Of a stretch of 64,000 nucleotides of DNA, positions 1 to 11,795 are shown piece after piece. Source of the stretch: Euptelea pleiosperma (lineage: Eukaryota > Streptophyta > Magnoliopsida > Ranunculales > Eupteleaceae); assembly GCA_035048495.1 (NCBI GenBank), contig CM068547.1:29023913-29087912 (forward strand), read 5' to 3'. The notes below the pieces were generated by a model that saw only the letters and a list, made by a program, of their open reading frames with translations, was not told where the DNA came from and searched no databases. The number at the start of each line of letters is the position of its first letter. Within the stretch, counting starts at the first letter, position 1. Both the position numbers and the translations under genes were made by a program.

Positions 1-44
1 GTTATATACCAAAATTAGTGACTTAGTTTCTATTAATATGATAG

Positions 45-3000
45 GAGGAATGATGTCATTGGCTGTGAAGTCAAAAACAACGGACTTGGTTAAATGTGAA
101 GTAACTGATGGTGGCGAACTGAAATCAAGGCGTCATTTAAATGTGAGAGGCAAAAGTGCAACCCTGCCTTCAATAACAGGTTACCTTCTGTTTTTATCTT
201 GCATGTTGACTTGAAGTTCTCTTCTCCTCTTTCTGTTAGTTTTATGTTAATTATGTAATCCAATATCAATGTTTGTTTTTGTAACTCCATTTCTACAGAA
301 AAAGACTGGGAAGATATCAAATTTGGGGTGGACAACAAAGTCGATTTCTATGCCGTTTCGTTTGTCAAAGATGCTAAAGTGGTCCATGAATTGAAAGAGT
401 ACCTCAAAAGTGAAGTTTTGATCTATGTTAAGCTGTTGATTGACTTCTAACTTCTAAGTTTATATTTTTTGGTGAAGAATCACAAAATAGCTTTTCTCTT
501 GTAGGCTGCAATGCGGATATTCATGTGATTGTTAAAATAGAAAGTGCAGATTCTATACCAAATCTTCATTCGATTATTTCTGCATCTGATGGGGTAAGTT
601 GCGTTTCAGGTTCATAAAAGTAAATCTCCATTGTCTTCACATGCTCTCAATCAGAGACTAAGCATTACTTCTTTGCAGCTCAATTTGACTACTGATTTTG
701 TTTTGTTGTAAATTTATTCACGAGCTTAATCATTATTTGGTTTAAATCTGAGGCTAAAATGAATATGTCAATCTATAAGTTGTCACTGAATGGTTTTCAA
801 AGAATCTTTTACGCTGTTATGCTTTATTTCATCAAACATTAGAGGAAAAAGCTGATGGATTGATTTATTGATTTGCATATCTTCGATCTGTTAAAGCACC
901 TCTAGGCTCTAGGTAACAGAGAATCCATGATATAGGAAATTATTTGTTCAGACACACGTCCACGTGGGGACTAAAACATTACATTAGTTCATATTCTCAT
1001 TTTTTAGTACTATTTTTGATTTCTTTTATTCTTATACTGTAGGATGGACAAAGTTGTGGGTGACAAGATACATTTAGACCACCTCCTTACATCTATTTTG
1101 GATATATAAAGTTGCTTCATATCCCAAGTGCTTTGTTCTTCCATGCATGTTTACTGTAATTCATGATGGGCCTTATAGCTTAGCCGATGAGCTGATTTGT
1201 AATGGTGGTGTTGGACATTTTTAATTATACATCTTAATGCGTTTTGAAAATGCTCAACTATTGTATTGCAACTTTGAGGTCATGGGTTCCCAACTAATCT
1301 ACCAAAAAAGAAAAAAAAAGGAAATATATTTATCTTTCCATTGACGATTAGCCTTCTTGTGGATAATCTATGTTGTGTAGTTTAGAATTGATTTGTTTTG
1401 GTGCTTCTTAATTAGTTTTGCGGGCTCTAATATTAACAGGCAATGGTGGCACGTGGAGACCTTGGAGCTGAGCTTCCAATAGAGGAAGTTCCTTTATTGC
1501 AGGTATTTTTTATCCTTAGAATATAGTAAGTTATATTTCAATTCTTGGCAGAGCCTTTGCTTCGTTGGTTCATTTTGTTCCAAAAGACCAGGTGCTAGAG
1601 AGTTTTAGGACCACTTTCTCACTGTCTTTGACAGAATGCATGTTCTTGGTTAATTTAGCAGGTTTTCCAATAGAATAACATCTTCAAGTATCCTTTGCGA
1701 TAGTTATTCGAGGTCTTGAAGGAAAAAGTTTAAGGTGTGAGACGAAGTTCGGAAGGAGTTGGAAAGTGATTGTTCATAGCACTAGACACAAGAAGAAACC
1801 TTGATAAAGATATAAAGAACTTTTAGAAGGACTCACTAAGCTAAACTTATACAGTCTCAACTGTTTCGTTTAGGCCTTTCTGGGTTGGGGGTGTCTTCAG
1901 GCTACTTGCCTACTTGGATCGAATTGGTTTCATAAAAATGAAGCGAAATTAGAGATATCCTAATTTGCACTTCAGCAAACTTCTTGTGGGCTGCTTATTA
2001 ATGAGGGGGGCTCTCAACTCTTTTGATGCAATTAGATGGATAACTGCCCTAGATCCAAGTCTGTGGAGATTTTGCTTGCCTTATTGATGTAATGAAAGAA
2101 AGGTAAGTATGTTTGATATTTTGATTGGATAGATTGGGCATGTTTTGATGTTGGGCTAGCTCTTTCTTGGTTGAAGAAAAGTGTTTGCCAAGTTTTTGAT
2201 TTGCAAGGAAATAAGAATGTGGGATGTGATATTCTAGAAGTGGCTATTTAAAAAAGAAGGCTTTCCACTATGAAAGACACGGAAGCGCTCATCCTATGAT
2301 ACTAGGTACTTCGACATGCCCAGCCCAGCCTGTATCCACACGATACATACTGACATTGGTACCTGATACTGCTAGATACTTCTTATTTAAACTTTTCTAT
2401 TTCCTATCTTTCAATTGGTTATTTTCTTAGCTTGGAACAATTTCTTCATTTGTTTTGTCAACAAAAATAGGTGCTATCAAATCTGACTATAAAAGTATTC
2501 GCAATATTAAAAGTTCTATTACATTTCGCACAATGTATATTCTAAAAAAATGATACTTAGCTTAAAAAATTTAAAAACTAAGACATGTTATGATATTGGA
2601 TAATATACTTGCAATTGTATATGTAACTAAAACATGATATGGACTTATTGGATGGGATACATCATGTCCATGTCTTGAATTTTAGGAACTGAAGAGTTAT
2701 ATCTCTGTTTCTCATACCAGTGTTCGTATCTACATATCTACCTGGGAATCTTAGTGCTCATCTAGACGAAGTCCCTCCTTTATCTTGCAGCGGGATTGTC
2801 CCAATTTGGAAACACCAGCCAAGAGAAGGCAGAGAATGAGTAGACGATCAGGCTTTCAACAGTCCAGCACTTGGGGAATGTTTAGGAGCAGATACAGGAT
2901 TGCTTGAGCTGTTATTGAGAAACTATTGAGAAGTCGGTGGCAGTCTGGCAGGGGAGATACATGATTCTGAATTGGGTGTCGGAGATGTTTGTTTGGGAGG

Positions 3001-6000
3001 GGCTCGGGATAAGGTAGGGTTGTTGTGTGATGGTGAACAAAAGAAGGTGAATACAGACAATTGGGATCAGGAAATTTCTGTTTATTCCACTCTTAAAGGG
3101 GATGCAGTTTTTAGTAAAAACATGTATAAATGCCATAGACAGGTCTCCAATTTATCCTTCAATATCAATTTTGAGGGTAGAGCCAGCGTGAGGAGTAGTG
3201 GGAGGAAAGGAAGAGGGGATGTAATCATTTAAGTTGAAAAATTCTTTCATGGATATTCGGGGACTGGTAAGCAAAAATAGTAGAATTATTACGATCAATC
3301 TCCTACGGGGCCTTGCTGGAGATAAGCCAAAGCAATGGGACTATATGCTTGTTCAAGCTCAATTTCCTACCACAGTTTGAAGAATCGCTCCACTGGAAGA
3401 TGCCCATTCGAGATTGTTTATGGCATGGTTCCAAATCATCTCTTGGACTGGATACCGCCGCCAGATCTCAACAAGGTTAGTGAAGATGTAGAGGAGTTGA
3501 CCGAGAACATTCAAGAAATACATTGACAGGTCCATCAAACTTGAAGAAAGCAATGCACATAATAAGGCGGTTGTGGATGCATGTCGAAGGTACAAAGTTT
3601 TTAATGAAGGTAATTTGATGATGGTTTATTAGCGCAAAAAAAGGTTCCCAATAGGCATGCACAAATGTACGAAGTTGAAGATGAAGAAGGTGGGGCTATG
3701 CAAAATTGTCTAGAAAATTGATGACAACACTGGTGATTGAGTTTCCTTAAGGCATGGATTCCTCCTGTGTTCAATGACCAGATTTATACGAGTATGGAGA
3801 TGAAATAGCATTGAATGAAGAAAACTTGAACTCAAGTGCGAGTTCTTCCCAACCGAAAGGGACTGATACAGCTACAACTGAGGACGAGGATCGTCCAAAT
3901 TTGCAAACCCCAGCGAAGAGACGGCAGAGAAAGAGTGGACAATTAGGCTTACAACAGTTCGGCACTTAAGGACTGTTTGGCAGCACATGCAGGGACATTA
4001 TCTGGTGACTTTGAATGGGCCCGCTCACTTATTTCAACAGGTTTTGTTATTGGTAAAGGGTTAGGATAAGAGGTAATGAAAGGATGATATTAGAAGAGGG
4101 TTATGGTTTTTTCATTGTAGGGTTTTGCGGACACTTTTGGAGATTATTGTTGCTGGAATTTTCCGCAGAGTTTTCTTCTCTATAGAGAAAGCTTGTAGTC
4201 CACCTTTCAGGTTGGACCTTTTAGCTTTTATACTTGCTATTTTCTCGCTGTGTTTCTATTTGTGCTTCTTGGACAGCGTTACAAACATGCCAATTATATA
4301 CTTTGACTAAAGAAGAGGTGGAAAATCCTTGCACGTAAGATTGTTGTCTTTTGCTTCCTTTGTTTAGTAAATGCTGCTTATATAAATAGGGATTCTTTCA
4401 GAAAAGATCTTATCAAATTATAGTTTGTGTATAATAGAATTGTATCCTAAACATATTTTTTTGATGATTTTTTTAAGTGAATATGGTATACAAGTAATGT
4501 CTACCATATTTCATTTTGCAGCTGATGTTTGATTTATGCTTGATATGCTGAATAAGAGAAATCAAAGAGATTCAGAGCAGATTTTGTTCTGATTTGCCCA
4601 TCTTCATACATTTAGAGGCCCTTGATGCCTATTTTCAGTTTTAGAATGGGCTTGTGATGGAGGATGTTTTAGTGCAACTGAAGGCTAAAATATATCTTAT
4701 AACCCAATTTGATAATCTCTGAATGGGTCATCATTATCAGCCTATCATAAGTTCGTAGATGGTGTTACCGTGAATGTCCAAATGAAGTCTTTGTGTTTGT
4801 TCAAAATATGAACACAACTGGAGTGTACCTTATTCTTATTTGGATCATGAAATTCAGAAACCAGGTTAGATTTATCTTGTCTCACAAATTCACAAAATAT
4901 CATGTTATTATTCTAACAGGAGGAGATCATTAGAAGGTGCCATAGCATGCAGAAACCGGTGATAGTAGCAACAAATATGTTGGAAAGCATGATAAATCAT
5001 CCAACTCCAACAAGGGCTGAAGTCTCTGATATTGCAATTGCAGTACGAGAAGGTTCTGATGCAATCATGCTCTCTGGAGAAACTGCCCATGGAAAGTAAG
5101 TTACCCTGTCTACCTGCCATGGTATATCACTTCTTAGTTTTCTATTCATGTTATAAAAACTGTTCAAACCCTTGTCTTTTGGTTGGTTGAATTGGCTTTC
5201 CTTTTTGGAGAATTTATGAACTTTTTGGATAGATCCTGCTTTAATCTTTCATTTTTATAAATAACAAGGAACTCAATTTCTTTTGGGTTTTTTTTTATCA
5301 CAATTACTAGCAGTGTTTCAAAGACCTCAACAGACTGCCATCTTGATCAGGTTTGATCAAAATTAGCACATTGAGGAGTCTGATTGCTGTTAGAATGTTG
5401 TTACACTTTTTGATAATAAATCGGGCAGTCCGTACAGCTTCCCAGAAAATCTTGCTGGTTTGTGCTGTACTATTCAGGTTCACATCCTAGATTTTCCTTC
5501 TAAAACAAAGGAGATCTCAGGGAACCTTTTTAGTGAGGTGAAATGACTACTACTTTGCTTCACACTGTTTTATGAAATTAAAGCGGTCATATTTTAAGTC
5601 GTACATATTACATATGGATACCATCAAAACTAGCCTCATTCTGTTTTACGTGTTTACTCTTACTAATTATTTATTGGTAAATTGAAATTATATTATGTTT
5701 TTCCATAATGTTTTTCTATTTCCCTCTGGATTTTTCACATTTTTGATTATTTTAAATCAAGTTCTGGCTCATTCACCATTTTCTTGTTGAACTGCTCCAG
5801 TTGGTCGTGTCAAGTCTAGTCCTACTGAACTGGTGACCTTGCCAGCTCAATACCCAGTTGAATTTTTTGAAATGTTGACTTTTGTTCGTCATATGTTCTT
5901 ACATGATACAAGAACTTTCTGAATGTTTGAAGAAATTGATGAAATGTCAACATTAGATGTGATTTTGTCGAAGTATTTAAGCATGGTGTTTACTCCCTAT

Positions 6001-6315
6001 GTTGCTGTTGCCAATTTCCTTTGTTCTGAAAATTACTACAGGTACCCTTTGAAAGCTGTTAAAGTAATGCATTCTGTGGCATTGAGAACTGAATCAAGCC
6101 TGCCAAACAGCACTATTCCTCCGGGTCATTCTACTGCCTTTAAGGTACATAATGGTTATGGACTGAAGCCATAACCCCTCTTAATGTTCTAAATTTGGTT
6201 TAGGGTTTAGAGTTTTACTAGTTGGTTTTCAATGTGGGATCAGTAAGAGACCAGGAGCCTCGGAAATGGTCCATATGCATCTTAAATTGACTTACTTTCT
6301 GCTTTCTACTTTCTT

Positions 6316-6349
<34 letters not shown>

Positions 6350-7979
6350 ATTGTACTTTCTAAGAGTCTGTTTTCATTCTGGTGTTTTATCAGAGCCATA
6401 TGAGTGCAATGTTTGCTTTCCATGCAACTACAATGGCCAACACCCTTGGCACTCCCATCATTGTCTTCACAAGAACAGGATCCATGGCTATACTGTTAAG
6501 CCACTACCGGCCTTCTGCTACAATCTTTGCCTTCACAAATGAGTGAGTTTGTTCACTTCAGAAATAATTACAACATGCAATACCTCTTCGGTTTAAGCTA
6601 GTTTTGATTTCTTAAGTGCCTTGTAACTTAGACGTCAGTATGTGTTTTGGTGTCAGACACATACACTGAGTGTCAGACAAAGTACCCTTGAAAGCTTGAT
6701 ATTCTGACATGTCCGTCCAGTTACTATGTTGGTATTGGGAAATATTATTAGACAACATCAATTAGTAATGGGAAAAGTATTTGAGAACTCCTCAAGATGG
6801 ATAGAAATACCTTAAAAATGTATACTGAAAGACAAATATTAAAATGAAATGAAGCTTTGTCTTGGTAGCCGTGCCAATGAATGTGACACGTGGCATAGTA
6901 CTTTGGAAAATTGGAATGTTCTTTATTTTGAGCTCAAATGGCCCTAGTTTTTGTTAATGCACTTTCTTGGCATTAGATTCCTGGAAAAGGTAAGGATGTC
7001 ATCTATCGATGTCCAACACCAAGTTACTTGCTTAGTTATTGGCCAGTATTTTTTTTTTTTGACAAGTATACTACTTTTATAGAGAAAGTAACAGAGCTGC
7101 AAATAGATTAGCTAGAGATGGTACTGATATTGGCATTAGTGTGTTCATACCACCTTTTGATGAGGAGTTGGAGACCATTTTGAGGCAAGATGCTTCTGGT
7201 AAAATGTATACACGTTTGTAAGTTTGTGATTATCAATATATCTGGTAGGGGTCTTGCCTAACCCCACCTTACTTTCCAAATAAAAAAAAGTATACTGCTT
7301 TTATTAAGAAAGGCCCTTGGAGGCTAAGAAAGCCTGCCAAACAGCCAAAACAAACTACAAGAAAAGAGACTAAAACACCCTCATAAGAGTGAGAAAAGCA
7401 ACATACCCACCAAAGCACAAATAGCTCACCCAAGCTCCCCCATCCCTAATCCCTCTCTCTACTTACCAACTTGTCCCATTTAAATACAATATCCTCAGAA
7501 GAGATACCCTTCCCTTCCTCATACAATTTGACCCAAATAAAAACTAAGGTTTTAATCTCCATTAAAATATGCTCTATATGAAGATGGTACAGGTTAGAGA
7601 TTGATTTATTTCTTTTTCTTACAGTTTAATGTCACAATAAAATTGGAGTTTCATGCTTGGCAGGCAAAGGGTTAAGCAGAGGCTGGCACTTTATCATGGT
7701 GTGCTGCCCATATACATGCAGTTTTCAGACGATGCAGAGGAGACGTTCTCTCGAGCACTAAATCTTTTGCTGGTACTCTGATTGCTCGCTTTCACCCACT
7801 TTATGTTTCTACTCAGATTACATCCCTTAGTAGTTAATCTTTTCTTGAAAATTTCCATGCACCAGAATAAGAGTCTGCTGAAGGAGGGAGAACATGTTAC
7901 TCTTGTTCAAAGTGGAACACAACCAATTTGGCGTCGAGAGTCTACGCATCACATCCAAGTCCGTAAGGTCATAGGCTGA
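45..7979 (+). CDS. PKP2: Plastidial pyruvate kinase, beta-type subunit (3' nine exons, 5'-partial)
   Basis: Pyruvate kinase makes pyruvate and ATP from phosphoenolpyruvate and ADP; the plastid alpha/beta enzyme feeds fatty-acid synthesis. Exons read by splice sites and frame: 45-179, 299-409, 505-593, 1440-1502, 4920-5095, 6042-6144, 6394-6542, 7664-7772, 7866-7979. All GT/AG junction phases agree and give about 348 residues to the TGA, roughly the C-terminal 60% of a ~575-residue protein. Visible motifs: VKIES (catalytic Lys, metal-binding Glu), [15 protein letters not shown] (metal Asp), [22 protein letters not shown], then the C-terminal domain with [18 protein letters not shown], ending [22 protein letters not shown] and ATNMLESM point to the beta rather than the alpha subunit; beta-1 versus beta-2 is undecided, so the symbol is tentative. 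The edge of the first exon is the least certain, and transit peptide and N-domain lie outside the window. Confidence 0.93.
2808..3985 (+). repeat. Two ~90 bp direct repeats bracketing the gypsy remnant
   Basis: The block at 2808-2890 recurs at about 3894-3985. Both read in one frame as a short basic peptide ([20 protein letters not shown] and [20 protein letters not shown]) followed by a related non-coding tail. They flank the integrase fragment in the same orientation. They may be pieces of the same element, duplicated or brought together by rearrangement; they lack the TG/CA ends expected of LTRs. Confidence 0.6.
3335..3745 (+). mobile_element. Ty3/gypsy retrotransposon remnant, integrase C-terminal region, decayed
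   Basis: The + strand reads [20 protein letters not shown] around 3375-3440. This is the GPY-type C-terminal region of plant Ty3/gypsy integrases, where the usual form is close to NRSTGKSPFEIVYG. After a stop it continues in other frames with material like [15 protein letters not shown] and [12 protein letters not shown], matching the family's LVMVHLRKERFP and KLKMKKIGPFKI blocks. Stops and frameshifts break it, and no reverse transcriptase or LTR pair was found nearby. It lies in the sense orientation inside the pyruvate kinase intron. Confidence 0.75.
6319..6346. repeat. (TA)n microsatellite in a pyruvate kinase intron
   Basis: About 28 bp of uninterrupted TA dinucleotides lie just before the acceptor of the exon that starts at 6394. 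Confidence 0.95.
7084..7289 (+). mobile_element. LINE 3' end with RNase H tail, in a pyruvate kinase intron
   Basis: The frame from 7084 to a stop at 7219-7221 reads [11 protein letters not shown] followed by [14 protein letters not shown]. This is the end of the RNase H-like domain of plant L1-type LINE ORF2 proteins (compare NxxADxLAxxG then FxxPPxxL). After the stop come about 60 bases of 3' UTR ending in an A-rich run at 7282-7289, a LINE hallmark. The 5' part is missing, as in a truncated insertion. Confidence 0.7.
7290..7400 (-). mobile_element. LINE 3' UTR fragment, antisense
   Basis: The string CTTGGAGGCTAAG with its flanks resembles the blocks near 18657 and 20765, where it follows the T-run plus TGATAAGTAA signature of a plant LINE 3' end read on the minus strand. 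Here it abuts the sense LINE remnant directly, so two LINE tails lie tail to tail within the intron. Confidence 0.5.
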
Positions 7980-8925
7980 TTTTGTACTTTGAAATAGGCA
8001 AATTTTTTTATATTGAGGTTAGTTGTTTATTTATAATTTAAATGAATAGTATATATTTAACTGAGACTTGCGTGATATTTGAGGTTAGGTTTACTAACAA
8101 TCATGTGATTCACTCTGTCGATTAGGAAAGTAGAGGAAAATCTTTACGAATTTGAGAAACCAGAAAATTTTGGTTTTCATGCAAATTCATTCCTAAAAAA
8201 ATTTAATCGATAAAAAGCTCTAGTTATTCCAAAGGCACGGGGGAGGAAAAATAATTTTTTTTTCTCAAAGTGATTAGATGTTTCACTTGTTTCCTTATTG
8301 ATATTTTTGGTAAAGCATTCATCATAAGCCTTATCCCAACTATATGGGGCCGGCAGCATGAAGCCTGTTCCTAATAGAGCCATGTTGTCCGCTAAAGCAA
8401 ATAACTTCAAATCTTCTCTCACTACCTCATGTACATCCTTTTTGGCCTTCCCCTGGTCTTTTTAAAGCCTTCATAATGGCGAACAATAGGACCAGCAGGC
8501 TTTTCCTCATCCTCATCCTCATCCTCCTCTATTAAGGAAACTGGGGTTATGGTTTGGATGGGAATGGGTGTGTGCTGGAGACTAGGTTAAGGTTAGGGTG
8601 TAGGGTTAGTTTTTGGGCTGATTGGATTGGTAGAATTATGAAGAACCGGCAAATTAGGTTTTGTCGACTGAGTTTCTGGATAGTTAAGTATTTTTAGGTT
8701 GATTAGGGTTCTAGCGAAAGGGTCTAGAAGGATTTATTTGGGTTTTAGGGACTGATTTGGGAACTGTTTCAGAATAGTTTTTGGGGATTTTATAGGGTTT
8801 GATAATGGTTATTTAGGGTCTGTTGGAGGATTCATTGAGTAAGGGTTAATGTGGCTGTTGTAAGACCTGAAGGGGGGCAAAGTGGATTAGGGTTTAAGAG
8901 ATCTGTGGGGTTCACGTGGAGATGA
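7980..8925. other. Pyruvate kinase 3' flank, no gene recognised
   Basis: The first few hundred bases must hold the 3' UTR and poly(A) site; I cannot place the site. At about 8320-8460 there is a block starting CCTTATCCCAACTATATGGG, a common plant dispersed repeat that I associate with LINE-derived sequence. A short CTCATC run lies at 8505-8530. The 8570-8830 segment is rich in GGGTTAGGGT-like words but has no regular array. Confidence 0.5.
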
Positions 8926-8929
8926 GTCA

Positions 8930-9362
8930 GGGCCTGAATTTTGGTAAGGCTGATATCATCATATAGATCGTTCGGAGCAAAAACTAGCCAATTCCAACAT
9001 TTTTGCACTATGAAAAGTGGATTACAAGTTGAAGAATTTTGGACAGTCCATATCGGCATAAATGTCCTCATTTGATAGAGTTAGAAATTTCAGAATGGGC
9101 TAATATTTTGTGAGGATGATCTCCACTTATAAAAAAAAGACGGCCATTGACTCAATCTCCATTTGGGCCCCGTGGAGCTGTGTAAAAATCCGGGTATGAA
9201 TATCCTGATCCTCTATGGAGAGGGTGAAATCTGGACGTCCCATTATTAAATCCTCTTATAATTTCTAAAAGGGTCAGGATCGGGGGACAACCATTTTTGA
9301 CAACCATTTTGGCGGACCCACATAGAAGATGAATCAATGGCTGATTTTTGGTGAGATGATCT
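8930..9362. mobile_element. Mutator-like MITE relics, family H, rearranged
   Basis: The segment 9070-9120 matches the inner part of the intact family H element at 56716-57092 (TTAGAAATTTCAGAATGGGC). The segment 9290-9362 matches its subterminal part (AGAAGATGAATCAATGGCTG). The two pieces are separated and their order is altered, and no terminal repeat pair or target-site duplication can be read. Confidence 0.5.
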
Positions 9363-9364
9363 CT

Positions 9365-10110
9365 TTATTATTGTTTCACTGTATTGCTAGTTCAATCAAC
9401 TTGAGTTCAATACTCAAACTAGAAACAAATATCGACTTTATGAAAATATACTGGTTCAACCAAGTTGAGTGATTTTTTAGAAATAAATATATTCGTTTCC
9501 ACTATTGTTATATGGGTTCTTCATTGAGATGCATTTTTTCATCATCTTTTCATTATAGTCTAATTGTGTTAGTGTTTCTACTAAGTTGAGCTTAATATTC
9601 AAACGGAAAACAGAGACAAACATCATGAAAATAGTACTGATTTAACTAAGTTGAGCGGTTCTTTGAAAGAATTTTTTCTATTTCACCATTGTCATAAGGC
9701 GTTCCTCCGTGTTGAGATATATTTTCTCATCACTTCTTCATCATTGTTTCACTATATTATTATTTCAATCAAGTTGAGTTCAATATTCAAACTAGGAACA
9801 AATACCGACTTTATGAAAATGATACTGGTTGAACCAGGTTGAGTAGTTTTTTTGAAAAAAAATTGTTCGTTTCGTTATTGTTACATGGGTTCTTCTTTGT
9901 TGAGATGCATTTTTTCCATCATAGATCGATATCTTCATTATAGTCTAACTGTGTTAGTGGTTCAATTAAGTCGAGCTCAATACTCAAATTGGAAATAGAG
10001 ATACAGATATCATGAAAATGGTACTGGTTCAATCAATTTGGTGAAAATGGTACTAATTCAACCAGTTTCGTGAAAATGGTCATGATTCAACCAATTTCGT
10101 GAATATCATT
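9365..10110. repeat. Tandem array of ~190 bp monomers with dimeric periodicity
   Basis: Four diverged monomers start near 9371, 9551, 9744 and 9936 (spacing 180, 193, 192). Each has a CATTNTNGTYT-like start, then TTCAATCAAGTTGAG, then CTCAAACTAGAAACAAA, then GAAAATGNTACTGG. Monomers 1 and 3 share a TTGTTTCACT start, while 2 and 4 share CATTATAGTCTAA, so the array repeats as a ~380 bp dimer. A shorter ~37 bp direct repeat follows at 10020-10110. It looks like a small minisatellite or satellite fragment; no coding frame. Confidence 0.75.
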
Positions 10111-10212
10111 ACTAAAACTTGAGAGAAGATTCTTGATTAACGAAAATAAAAGTGATAACTATCTTCTTCAGCTTCTTCTTTCTTAACTAACCCTTGAAAC
10201 CAGCGCCACCTT

Positions 10213-10470
10213 CTTTATTCATCTTCAATGGCACATAGACAAGTTGCAAAGAGCTGTAGAGGATAACCGAGATGCTATAAAATAGATGATTGGAAGAAAA
10301 TCTTTCAAATTAGCACCACCTTTGTCTTTCTTCACCTTCAATGGAGTATAAATGAGTTGCAAAGAGCTATAGAGGAAGGAAATGGAGGGAGAGTTGTAGA
10401 GCAAGAAAATGGAGAGAAAGAGTTGGAGAAGAAGGAAATGGAGGGAAAGAGCAGTAGAAGAAAGACAACC
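10213..10470. repeat. Short direct repeats, purine-rich
   Basis: A ~45 bp block with ATCTTCAATGG, then GAGTTGCAAAGAGCTATAGAGG, appears at about 10217-10265 and again at 10329-10375. It is followed by several copies of GGAAATGGAGGG-like words to 10450. The minus-strand frame over this region is low-complexity and I do not consider it a gene. Confidence 0.6.
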
Positions 10471-10698
10471 GACGTACAGCATTGTGCGTTAGTCAAACCT
10501 CAAATCAAACTGACATTAACTGGAGGGTAGTATGGGCATTTAAAAAAAGTCCTTAATGGGCAGACGATTAAACTAGAGTGTCCATAGTTTTATAAAAGGG
10601 ACTTAATGGTCAGTATTTTTATAAATTTGAACTTAAAAAGTAATTTTCCCATTATCTATCTATTCTATACTGTTATAAATCCTAAACCAGGGTTGGGG

Positions 10699-10902
10699 GA
10701 CAAATCTAGTCTGCAACTGTTTGCAGACGTAAAAGTATGCCAACATTGTCAGTATTGGTTTTCCCTTGAAAAATGTGTTAATTTCAATGTTTTCAAAAAA
10801 AATATTTCGTAGATTAAAAACACGTTTTTCAAGGAGCATTCAATGGTGGATACAATGTTTGCATATTTTTAAGTTTGTAAACAGTTGCAGACTAGATTTG
10901 TT
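10699..10902. mobile_element. Palindromic DNA element with ~40 bp terminal inverted repeats
   Basis: The left end reads ACAAATCTAGTCTGCAACTG and the right end is its inverse, CAGTTGCAGACTAGATTTGT. The repeat continues inward through the TTTGCAGACG / AGTTTGTAAACAG stretch. Flanks are GGGTTGGG on the left and GGGATTGGG on the right, an imperfect ~9 bp duplication that would fit a Mutator-like element. No coding capacity. Confidence 0.65.
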
Positions 10903-10984
10903 CGGGATTGGGGCACGCCACACATGGCTTCTTTTATCTTTTAATAGGCTCATTATGCCAACTATTTACAAAACCACCTGGCAC

Positions 10985-11335
10985 ATTACTAGAGGATATG
11001 ACCGTATGGATATTGGAGAGTCCCTAAATAGATGTGTAAATAAAAAATCAGCTTGATTAGGGATTTTTAACCTTTGGATCTGAGTACCTCAAATAATGCT
11101 CGAAATCCACGGTTACAAATAAATCATGAATACAACTCAAATCTAATGGATAGAAATTACTAATCAGGCTGAATATTGGTAGGTAGATCCAACTAAGGAT
11201 GGCCCAAAGATCCATACAATTAGTGATCTCCAAGAGTATGCCACATGGTTCAAATTGTGGTCCCCACTCATCCACGTTATCATCGAAGTTCCACTCCCTT
11301 GCTATCTGCCCCCCGAAGGTACAAAAGCACATTAA
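10985..11335. mobile_element. Palindromic MITE, family B copy
   Basis: Family B is the commonest repeat in the window: two arms facing each other around ATTTGAGTACCTCAAATAAT. The arms carry AATCAGCTTGATTAGTGATT and its inverse, and outer CTAAGAGTGTGCCACGTGG-type ends. This copy shows both inner arms and the right outer part; the left outer end is unclear. Confidence 0.6.
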
Positions 11336-11489
11336 TGAGCTCTCTAACTAAACTTTAATAGCATGAACATTTTTCCCCAACCTACCTATAACCAAAGAAA
11401 ACTCCATATAAGGCCTTTTTTATATTTAATATATTAATTAAAAAATTTAATGAAATCAAAAGCTATGGAAAAAATTAGATGCAGAGAGG

Positions 11490-11795
11490 ACTCCTGTAGG
11501 CCCGTTGCAGTCAATGCAAAGACTCTCGCAGTTGTTATTTTCGTTATAACAGATGTTATTTTTCTGTTATAACGAAAATAATGGTGGTTATTTTCTGGAA
11601 AATTTTGTCAAAAAACGACTGTTATTTTTCATTATTTTTCCGTTTTTTGAAAATTTGAATTCCAATGCCATTTTTCCACTATTTTTCATTTCTACGCTTG
11701 AGCGTTAAAATTTCTTATAACGGCCTTTATAACGGAAAAAGGTAATGCCCCCAATCCGTTGTACTGCTATAATAGCCCTTTTTAAATGTTGCACC
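11490..11795. mobile_element. TATAACGG-rich repeat, family A copy (reverse orientation)
   Basis: Family A elements are marked by many short palindromic words around GTTATAACGG and AAAATTTGAATTTCAAAT, with ends near GGTTTAAAAGGGGC and GGCCATTTTTTAAACC. Here the GGGGC-type end is on the right as its inverse, AGCCCTTTTTAAA, near 11777-11790. No open frame; a non-autonomous DNA element is likely. Confidence 0.6.

Larger units (their letters stand above)
1503..4919 (+). other. Pyruvate kinase intron of 3.4 kb, expanded by retrotransposon debris
   Basis: This intron separates the exon ending PLLQ from the exon starting EEIIRRC, with clean GT and AG borders. It is far longer than most others in the gene. 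Its middle part holds a decayed Ty3/gypsy segment and a repeated ~90 bp block, listed separately. The rest (about 1503-2800 and 4000-4919) is AT-rich with no open frame I recognise. Confidence 0.8.
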
